A program made the translations under genes and the position numbers. From assembly GCA_024803745.1 (NCBI GenBank), contig JANJXV010000024.1:17183927-17247926 (forward strand): 64,000 bases of DNA, given 5' to 3'. The notes beneath the pieces are model-generated. The model was given only the letters and a program-made list of their open reading frames with translations. It had not been told where the DNA came from and made no database searches. Positions 59,001 through 64,000 of the stretch are shown piece after piece. Every line of letters starts with the position of its first letter. Positions within the stretch are counted from its first letter, which is position 1. This DNA is from Megascapheus bottae. Lineage: Eukaryota > Chordata > Mammalia > Rodentia > Geomyidae.

Positions 59001-61885
59001 ATTGGAAACATAGTTAGGAAAATTGTTGTCTAAAACATGAGACACGTGCAAGGGGTAGAATGCCTGCCTAGCAATCACAAAATCTAGGTTCAAATACAAG
59101 CGGCACAAAAAAGGAAAAAAAGAATGTTCTTATCACATGCACAAGAAGCTGTGCTTCAGAGTATGTGATGACCATGTCTGAAATGGATTGGCAGTTGTAT
59201 ATATGGTCATTTATGCACCATGATAACTTTTTTCTTGAAATGAATTCTTTAGGAATTAGTCACCTAATTTCTTAAGTAATTTAAGCATGAAGAATTAGAA
59301 ATAGAATTTTTTAGAATTCCAGAGATGAGATAATAGGTAATTTAGATAGGGATAGGTTTATTGCTTTAGGATTAATAAGGTAGTTTTTCTTTTCTTTTTT
59401 CTATTTATGTGGTTCTGAGGAATCGAACCTGGGTCTTTGTGCATGCTAGGAAAGACTCTACCACTAGGCCAAACTCCCGGCACTACTAAGGTAGTTTTTG
59501 TTTGTTTGTTTGTTTTTGGTCTGTGAAGGTCTTGGGGCTTGAATTCAAGGCCTGGGTGCTGTCCTTCAGCTTTGTGCTCAAGGCTAGTGCTGGACCACTG
59601 AGCCACAGCTCAACTTCCAGCTTTTTGTTGCTTAATTGGAGATAAATTGCATCGACTTTACTGTCCCAGCTGACTTTGAGCCATGATCTTCAAATCTGAG
59701 CATTCTGAGTAGCTAGGATTACAGGTGTGAGCTAGCAGCGCCTGGCAGTAATTTTCATTTTATGTTACTGGGCTTCACTGTGATTTATTTGCACTGATCA
59801 TCATATTTTCATTTCTAGGTTTCTGATCTCATTAAGGAGTGTAGGCAGTCTCTGGCAGAAAGTCTTTTTGCCTGGGCTTGCCAGTCTCCATTAGGCAAAG
59901 ATGATACTCTTCTCCTAATTGGACATTTGGAAAGAGTGACAGTTGAGGCTAATGGCTCACTGGATGCTGTGAATCTGGCTCTTCTTATGGCTCTTCTGTA
60001 CTGTTTTGATATCAGTTTTGTTGAGCAAAGCACCGAAGAACGAGATGGTACTGAATTTTATATTTTTTAATACTTCTTATTTCTTTAAGACAGGCCTTGC
60101 TATGTTTCCCAGATCAGTATTGAACTAGAAATGCTTCTGCCTCAGCCACCTAAGTGCTGAGATTATAAGTGTTTTCTATACCATACATTTACTTCTAAAA
60201 ATCAGATCCTAAATTGTGGAGGTAACATTTAAGAAGGGCAGTATTTTAATTGCTAAAATTCACAATGGTCTGTTTTGTTCTTGTGTGTATGTTTATCCCT
60301 GTTTTGAGTATTTCGTCAAAATATCATATTTAACATTAGGAATGTCGCTCAGTGATGGAAGGTTTGTTTATCTAATGTTTGAGACTCAGATTTTAAGTAA
60401 TACAAACAAAATTTCTATTACTTGCTCATATGAAATTTTTTTAAGCATTTGCAATTGGATATGTTAAAGATTATATAACATATTTGTAAATTACATAAGC
60501 CTAATTTACTGTAATTGCTTATTTCTTTACCATTCACATTTTGAAAATTTTCAGAACATAGAATGTTAACTGATTTTGGTAGTGTTTCATCTATGATTTA
60601 TCATTTCTTTGAAATCCGTGTTTTTGATCATTAGATAGCAGTTATTTGTATTTCAGTACTTCTGGAGAAAATGGATGGCTCTTTTTTCTAGTTCGTATTA
60701 GACTTTGAAAATAATCTGTTACTTAAAATATAAGTATTGTTCATTTCTTTGTTTTATGTGAACAATACTGATTAATTATGTCCTTTATGATATGTCAAAC
60801 ATTGATGTTACTTACTTAAAATGGTTCAGATTTTCTCACCTTCAGACATTAATCCCTTGTATCAGAAGTGAAAATTTATGCACTTTTGGGGTTGTGGTCT
60901 GTTTCTTATGTTTTCAGATGTGATTCAACAGCTTCCACTATTGACTGAGAGGCAGTACATTGCAACAATTCACTCTCGTCTTCAGGACTCTCAGCCTTGG
61001 AAACTGCCTGGTCTTCAAGCTACTGTTAGACTTGCCTGGGCACTGGCTTTGAGGGGAATATCTCAGTTACCTGATGTGACAGGTAAAGTATAGATTGTTG
61101 TGCTTAAGAAACAGTGTATCAGTAGTCAGAGGGAAATTTAGAGGGGAAATTAGACATGAAATTTTGTAACTTGGTCGTGCAATAAACACATTTTTCCTTA
61201 TCTGAAAAGAAACTACATAAATTCTCTTTTTTGAATCTAGTGAGAAATCTCTTAACCGCATAGTAAGAGTTCATTCATTCCCTCACTGATTCATTCATTT
61301 ATAATTTTTTTGTTTTTTAGTCTTAGTAGGTATCAACAGATTCTTATCCAGGATCTTATCAACTGTGTAATTGCAAAACATTTTGTTCACTAGTATCAGC
61401 TGTTTCTGAGGGGTTTTCAGAAATCTTGCTTTATATTAGAAGTCTTTCTTTGAACACTTCATTAAAAAATATGCAACTAGGCTGGGTAAGGTGGCTCAGG
61501 CCTGTAATCCTAGCTACTCCAGAGGCTGAGGTCTGAGGATCACTGTTCAAGCCAGCCTAGGCACTAAAGTCTTTGAGACATGTATCTCCAGTTAACCATT
61601 AGAAAACCAGAAGTGGCCCCTTGGCTCAAGGGGTAGGGCAATAGCCTTAAGCTGAAGAGGTTATGGACAATGCCCATGCCCAGGGTAGGATGGTAGCCTT
61701 GAGCTGAAGAGCTCAGGGACAGTGCCCAGGCCCAGAGTCTAAGCCTCACAACCAACCGAAAAAAAAAAAAAAGCAACTAATTAAACAATTAGATTTTTAC
61801 ATTCGTATACAATTTCTGTTCATCAGTCCTATATACTCTTTTCTACTTTTCCTTATTTCACTACTATTCTGACTGAAACTCTTTT

Positions 61886-61932
<47 letters not shown>

Positions 61933-63865
61933 TTTTTTTGCCAGTCCTGGCATGAGCTCAGGGTCTGAGCACTTGTATCAAGGCTAGAGCTCTACTGCTT
62001 GAACCTCAGCACCACTTCCGGTTTTTTTCTGTATATGTGGTACTGAGGAATGCAGTGTGGGACCACATTGTGGGAAAACCTGTGTGACAAAAAACTTTTT
62101 ATTTAGTAAGGGGAAAGCAAAGATGTATGGAAGTCTGTAGATGGGTCAGTTATTGCAGCTTTTGTTTTATATGTCTTATATACCTTATTTGAATCTTGAT
62201 TCAAGCAAGTAGATGACAAAAAATTAAAAAAAACCTTACATGGCATTTATGAAAGTTGTAAATGTGATTATTAGTTGTGCATATTTGAAACTGAGAACTT
62301 ATTTTTAGAAGCTGATAATGGTATTTTGTGTATTTATATGGTTTGTTTCTCACGTATCTTTTTTTTAATTAAAGAGTTTATTAACATTGATTTTTACATC
62401 ATATTTCAAATGACATGTTTAAGAAGGGAATCTATATATAATCACCAGCACTTAGTTTTTAGAACATAATCAAAATTAGGTTAAAGATTTGTATATCATA
62501 GATACATATTAGTTTATGAAATAAAACATTATCTTACGTATCTTTTTGAGTTTTTTTTTTTCTTTTGTTGTGGTGGGACTTGAACTCTGAGTCTGTGTTG
62601 CCTCTGAACTCTTCAGCTCAAGCCTACCCTGTGAGCCACAGCAGCACTTCCGGTTTTCTGGTGGTTAATTGAAGTCTCATGGACTTTAGTGCTTGGGCTG
62701 GCTTGAACAGTGATCCTCAGACCTCAGCCTCTGGAGTAGCTAGGATTATAGGTGTGAACCACTGTGCCTGGCTTATTTTTGAGTTTCATATTGACATACT
62801 TAATAGGCAAATGTTAAAATGTCAGGACCCAGACTTTGGCCTAGTGGTAGAGTGCTTGCCTAGCATTCACAAAGACTTGGGTTCGATCCCTTAGTGTCAC
62901 ATGTATAGAAAAGTTGGGAGTGTTGCTATGTACCACCCTTGAATAAAGCCCAAGGACAGTGCTCTGGCCCTGAGTTCAATCCCCAAGACTGGCAAAAGAA
63001 AAAAATAAAGTTAAAATGTCAGTATGGGTGGAGTGGAGGAAACATTTAAATAAATTAATAGTACTAAAGTGAAATGATGGGCCTGTGGATGTTAATTTTG
63101 TCTGTTGATATATAGCTGTTCAAAAATTTCCAAGTAAAGTATATAAAAAATTGCAAGTATGGTTAAGGTTTTAGCTACTTGGTTATCAAAGTAATAGTTA
63201 CTTAATTCATCATGTTTAGGTTTCTGGTCTTTACTGATTGAAGTGGTTTTTTTTTTAAAATTTTTCTACCAGAATTCATTGGGATTAAAGCCTTAGCATC
63301 ATTTTAATATGTTAATGTTTTGTTAGTAGTTCTAACAACATCTGTTAACATTACACATCTCTAAAATAATCTCCATCACTCATGTTTTTCTAATGTACTT
63401 TTTTATTAAAGAATTTATTAATACTGATTTTTTATATCATATTTCAAATGACATGTTTAACAAACAAGTGTTCAAGAAATCTAATGTACTTTTATGGTTT
63501 GTTTTTATACATAATACACTAGAAGTTTGGGAAACATAAAATCCAAAATCCAATGTAACTTAAAGACATCCTCTGCTTTTTCTCCCTCCCTCCCTCCCTC
63601 CCTCCCTCCCTCCCTCCCTCCCTCCCTCCCTCCCTCCCTTCCTTCCTTCCTCCCTTCCTTCTTTCCTTCCTTCCTTCCTTCCTTTCCAGCTCTGGCTGAA
63701 TTCACAGAAGCAGATGAGGCCATGGCAGAGCTTGCAATTGCAGACAATGTTTTCTTGTTCCTCACTGAATCTGTAGTAGTATCTGAAAACTTCTATCAAG
63801 AAGAATTTTATATCAGAAGAACCCATAACCTTATCACAGATTTCCTTGCACTCATGCCAATGAAG
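46480..63865 (+). CDS. NUP205: NUP205, 5' part of gene (coding exons 1-8, residues 1-406)
   Basis: NUP205 (fungal Nup192) is a large alpha-solenoid scaffold of the nuclear pore inner ring and a partner of NUP93. Eight exons splice in frame into a 406-residue N-terminal part of a protein that is about 2,012 residues in human. Translation gives MATLLAVNS, then ASLWGPYKDIW, HLLDMILKKHKPDF, GTRLLPEQLIKEAF, HFPGLTRGLVAVLLYWDG, TTRFTDELMEQGLTYKV, ESLFAWACQSPL and FYQEEFYIRR, all matching the human protein as I remember it with only scattered conservative changes. There is no signal peptide, membrane segment, frameshift or internal stop. The start is fixed by the YY1-type context and by the homology. 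The gene leaves the window in intron 8. Identity is very secure; the exon limits come from splice consensus plus reading frame. Confidence 0.97.
47131..47736. other. NUP205 intron 1, no clear element
   Basis: Weak antisense SINE-like text at 47350-47455; AT-rich stretch at 47490-47610. Confidence 0.4.
47737..47945 (+). repeat. Dimeric ID-type SINE in NUP205 intron 1
   Basis: Flanks AAAAGTTAACAGCT (47723-47736) and AAGAGTTAACAGCT; small insertion after the A box; B box GGTTCGATTCC intact. Confidence 0.94.
48020..48445 (+). repeat. B1-ID composite SINE split by a dimeric ID-type SINE
   Basis: The composite SINE runs 48020-48199; a sense dimeric SINE occupies 48200-48407; the composite resumes with CTGTGATAGTGCCTATGTCC to about 48445. 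Confidence 0.88.
48455..48540. repeat. (CA)n compound microsatellite
   Basis: CA units with CATGCACACA interruptions, in the SINE tail position. Confidence 0.93.
48541..49953. other. NUP205 intron 1, mostly unrecognised
   Basis: Antisense ID-like relic at 49190-49268 (GTTAGCATTTGAACTCAGTG); otherwise nothing assigned. Confidence 0.4.
49954..50003. repeat. (TA)n microsatellite
   Basis: TA repeat with a TATGTATG interruption. Confidence 0.93.
50066..50184 (+). repeat. B1-ID composite SINE, head only
   Basis: Sense head and linker; right monomer absent. Followed by an antisense ID-like piece at 50184-50233. Confidence 0.8.
50263..50464 (-). repeat. Dimeric ID-type SINE
   Basis: Perfect duplication CATTTGTGTACTT (50250-50262 and 50465-50477). 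Confidence 0.93.
50538..50741 (-). repeat. Dimeric ID-type SINE
   Basis: Antisense, T20 then TGCCAG; flanks TATTGCTCAACTTTT and TATCACTCAACTTTT. Confidence 0.94.
50915..51115 (-). repeat. Dimeric ID-type SINE
   Basis: Antisense; TGGCAGATA flanks. Confidence 0.93.
51190..51365 (+). repeat. MIR SINE
   Basis: AGACTGCCTGGATTTGAGTT, TGTGACTTTAGGTAAGTAGT and CTCCATTTGTGAAATAGGGG. Confidence 0.9.
51403..51600 (+). repeat. Dimeric ID-type SINE
   Basis: Sense copy with (AAAAC)n tail. Confidence 0.93.
51638..51795 (+). repeat. B1-ID composite SINE with head deletion
   Basis: Jumps from GGTGGCTCATGCC directly to ACCAGTTAAGCACTAG. Confidence 0.88.
52040..52336 (+). repeat. B1-ID composite SINE with duplicated right-monomer block
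   Basis: GGGTAGGG...GCCTTGAGCTG...CAGGCCCAG occurs twice in tandem; ends in a C tract and A tail about 100 bp before NUP205 exon 2. Confidence 0.92.
52434..52576 (+). CDS. NUP205: NUP205 coding exon 2
   Basis: Residues 10-57. The acceptor TTTCCTTTAAG ends at 52433 after a T-rich tract. The donor is GTAGGA at 52577 (phase 0). It reads AASLWGPYKDIW through FISLFRNP. Intron 2 is 2,544 bp. Confidence 0.96.
52845..53054 (-). repeat. B1-ID composite SINE
   Basis: Antisense; starts within the right monomer. Confidence 0.88.
53193..53260 (+). repeat. B1 head relic
   Basis: TTAGCCAGGTATGGTGATAC; interrupted by the next SINE. Confidence 0.6.
53274..53479 (-). repeat. Dimeric ID-type SINE, young
   Basis: Perfect 14-bp duplication TGTAACTAAATTCT (53260-53273 and 53480-53493). 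Confidence 0.96.
53676..53880 (-). repeat. Dimeric ID-type SINE
   Basis: Antisense, older. Confidence 0.9.
53985..54125 (+). repeat. MIR SINE
   Basis: TGAGTTCTAGTCTTGATCCT, GTCATTTTCTAATCTGTAGT and GGTTAAATGACCTAC. Confidence 0.85.
54144..54413 (+). repeat. Dimeric ID-type SINE plus right-monomer fragment
   Basis: Full sense copy to 54351 with (AAAAC)n tail, then an extra right-monomer piece at 54355-54413. Confidence 0.88.
54470..54683 (-). repeat. B1-ID composite SINE, old
   Basis: Antisense, many changes. Confidence 0.82.
54684..55120. other. NUP205 intron 2 end, no element recognised
   Basis: AT-rich; nothing assigned. Confidence 0.5.
55121..55292 (+). CDS. NUP205: NUP205 coding exon 3
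   Basis: Residues 58-114 plus one base. The acceptor CATTCTAG ends at 55120 and the donor GTAGGT starts at 55293 (phase 1). It reads PKNVQQHEKVQKAS through ELAAVELLLA, a helical-repeat segment. Intron 3 is 2,367 bp. Confidence 0.96.
55390..55617 (-). repeat. B1-ID composite SINE
   Basis: Antisense, good match; head end shortened. Confidence 0.92.
55980..56240 (+). repeat. Ancient unassigned mammalian repeat
   Basis: GTTCCTGACAGGGCAAAGCC, ATTGTAGGCCATGAAAGTTA and TTGTATTCTAATGACAATGG match the family at 20970-21235. Diffuse similar text continues near 56980-57250. Confidence 0.6.
56248..56458 (+). repeat. B1-ID composite SINE
   Basis: Flanks AAAGAAGAGTAACTTTG and AAAGAACAGTAACGTTG form a 17-bp target duplication. 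Confidence 0.92.
56650..56810 (-). repeat. Dimeric ID-type SINE with internal deletions
   Basis: Antisense. Confidence 0.82.
56811..57659. other. NUP205 intron 3 end, no clear element
   Basis: G/A-rich text resembling the ancient repeat family; the open frame at 57418 begins in intron. Confidence 0.4.
57660..57804 (+). CDS. NUP205: NUP205 coding exon 4
   Basis: Residues 115-162 plus two bases. The acceptor TTTCCTAG ends at 57659 and the donor GTCTGT starts at 57805 (phase 2), somewhat weak because +3 is C. It reads GEHQQPHFPGLTRGL through RRGKTWTLEL. Intron 4 is 832 bp and carries two SINEs. Confidence 0.96.
57862..58109 (+). repeat. B1-ID composite SINE in intron 4
   Basis: Perfect 15-bp duplication AGAAATAACAAAGAA (57847-57861 and 58110-58124), 60 bp after exon 4. 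Confidence 0.96.
58207..58408 (-). repeat. Dimeric ID-type SINE in intron 4, young
   Basis: Perfect duplication AAGGAATGACATA (58194-58206 and 58409-58421); T tract then GCCAG. Confidence 0.96.
58637..58796 (+). CDS. NUP205: NUP205 coding exon 5, followed by a GC donor
   Basis: Residues 163-216. The acceptor TTCATTACAG ends at 58636. The coding sequence ends ...GAGAAACATCGTAAAGAG and is followed by GCAAGA, so the donor is GC, not GT. Only this junction keeps the frame with exon 6 (HRKE joined to VSDLI, phase 0). The AG exon end and the A at +3 and +4 fit the usual GC-AG donor consensus. Intron 5 is 1,022 bp. Confidence 0.95.
58866..59120 (+). repeat. Old B1 head and ID monomer relics
   Basis: ACACCTATAATTCCAGCTAC at 58870; GGGGTAGAATGCCTGCCTAG at 59052 with an A-rich tail. 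Confidence 0.6.
59384..59483 (-). repeat. Left-monomer-only ID-type SINE
   Basis: Antisense; the tail directly follows the left monomer, and AATAAGGTAGTTTTT / ACTAAGGTAGTTTTT flank it. Confidence 0.88.
59497..59746 (-). repeat. B1-ID composite SINE
   Basis: Antisense with (TTTG)n tail, 70 bp before exon 6. Confidence 0.9.
59819..60047 (+). CDS. NUP205: NUP205 coding exon 6
   Basis: Residues 217-292 plus one base. The acceptor CATTTCTAG ends at 59818; the donor GTACTG starts at 60048 (phase 1) and departs from consensus at +4 and +5. It reads VSDLIKECRQSLAESL through ISFVEQSTEERD. Intron 6 is 870 bp. Confidence 0.96.
60080..60172 (-). repeat. Monomeric B1 SINE, old
   Basis: GACAGGCCTTGCTATGTTTC and AAGTGCTGAGATTATAAGTG. 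Confidence 0.75.
60173..60917. other. NUP205 intron 6, no element recognised
   Basis: AT-rich. Confidence 0.5.
60918..61082 (+). CDS. NUP205: NUP205 coding exon 7
   Basis: Residues 293-347 plus one base. The acceptor ATGTTTTCAG ends at 60917 and the donor GTAAAG starts at 61083 (phase 1). It reads VIQQLPLLTERQYIAT through LRGISQLPDVT. Intron 7 is 2,607 bp. Confidence 0.96.
61480..61773 (+). repeat. B1-ID composite SINE with duplicated right-monomer block
   Basis: Same tandem block as at 52040-52336 and 7332-7497: GGGTAGGGCAATAGCC then GGGTAGGATGGTAGCC. Confidence 0.93.
61886..62052 (-). repeat. (TTTA)n tract and truncated dimeric ID-type SINE
   Basis: About 12 TTTA units (61886-61937) in the tail position of an antisense SINE that stops after GAGGAAT. 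Confidence 0.9.
62365..62535 (-). mobile_element. LINE-1 3' terminal fragment
   Basis: Antisense counterpart of 27590-27762; ACGTATCTTTTT on both sides (62352 and 62536). Confidence 0.88.
62552..62773 (-). repeat. B1-ID composite SINE
   Basis: Antisense; TTTTTGAGTTT flanks. Confidence 0.92.
62826..63009 (+). repeat. Dimeric ID-type SINE
   Basis: Perfect duplication GTTAAAATGTCAG (62813-62825 and 63010-63022); small deletion in the right monomer. Confidence 0.94.
63403..63479 (-). mobile_element. 77-bp LINE-1 3' end insertion
   Basis: Perfect 14-bp duplication TCTAATGTACTTTT (63389-63402 and 63480-63493) around only the last 77 bp of the L1 3' end. Confidence 0.93.
63576..63687. repeat. (TCCC/TTCC)n pyrimidine microsatellite abutting exon 8
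   Basis: 112 bases without a purine, running directly into the AG of the exon 8 acceptor (63688-63689). Confidence 0.97.
63690..63865 (+). CDS. NUP205: NUP205 coding exon 8
   Basis: Residues 348-406. The acceptor CCTTTCCAG ends at 63689 and its pyrimidine tract is a 112-nt microsatellite. The donor is a consensus GTAAGT at 63866 (phase 0). It reads ALAEFTEADEAMAELAIA through ITDFLALMPMK. Two changes from the remembered human protein are ESVVVSEN for ESVVVSEY and RRTHN for RRVHN. Confidence 0.96.
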
Positions 63866-63889
63866 GTAAGTGTCTCAATATAGGAGTTG

Positions 63890-64000
63890 AGACAGTAGCA
63901 TGGTCTAGTGGTAGAGTGCTTGCCTAGCATGCATGAAGACCCAGGTTTTCCTCAGTACCACATATATAGAAAAAGCTGGAATTGGTGCTGTGGCTCAAGT
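63890..64000 (+). repeat. Dimeric ID-type SINE, cut by the window edge
   Basis: Sense copy 25 bp after exon 8; a small deletion removes part of the B box (CCCAGGTTTTCCTC). Confidence 0.9.

Noticed and set aside
1..64000. CRISPR arrays, operons, defence systems or other prokaryotic features
   Set aside because: The repeats are interspersed retroposons and microsatellites, not regularly spaced; gene structure is intron-exon with mammalian splice signals.

Overview
The window is nuclear DNA from a rodent. Two CpG-island promoters sit in 64 kb that is otherwise intron, intergenic DNA and dense retroposons. There is no bacterial, plasmid or phage content. The rodent call rests on ID-type and B1-type SINEs in large numbers. 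Two composite SINE families dominate: a dimeric ID-type SINE (tRNA-like left monomer plus related right monomer) and a B1-ID composite SINE (7SL/B1-like head joined to the same right monomer). From memory these resemble SINEs of geomyoid rodents (kangaroo rats, pocket mice); that lineage call is inference.

The only protein-coding gene I can prove is NUP205 (inner-ring nucleoporin), on the + strand. Its first eight coding exons run from 46480 to 63865 and encode residues 1-406 of about 2,000; the gene continues past the right edge. All eight exons join in frame, and all seven introns inside the window have normal boundaries except intron 5, which uses a GC donor. The NUP205 CpG island carries a ZNF143/THAP11 element, a palindromic CRE and a YY1-type element over the start codon.

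The CpG island at about 17.3-19.0 kb reads as a leftward (- strand) promoter: NRF1, Sp1 and two ZNF143-like elements, a YY1-type initiator, then a strong splice donor on the - strand. In mammals the gene head-to-head with NUP205 is CNOT4, so this is most likely the non-coding first exon of CNOT4, and 1-17971 is then its first intron. That name comes from synteny only; no CNOT4 coding exon is in the window. A pure (CAG)16 tract lies just inside this putative intron.

Layout: 1-17 kb, repeat-rich putative CNOT4 intron 1; 17-19 kb, CpG island 1; 19-46 kb, intergenic, with SINEs, an approximately 1 kb LINE-1 3' end, MIR and L2 relics and microsatellites; 46.2-47.1 kb, CpG island 2; 46.5-64 kb, NUP205 with SINE-laden introns. 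I found no new multi-gene system. The notable points are the GC-AG intron, a 112-nt pyrimidine microsatellite forming the polypyrimidine tract of exon 8, an upstream ORF overlapping the NUP205 start, and the modular evolution of the SINEs.
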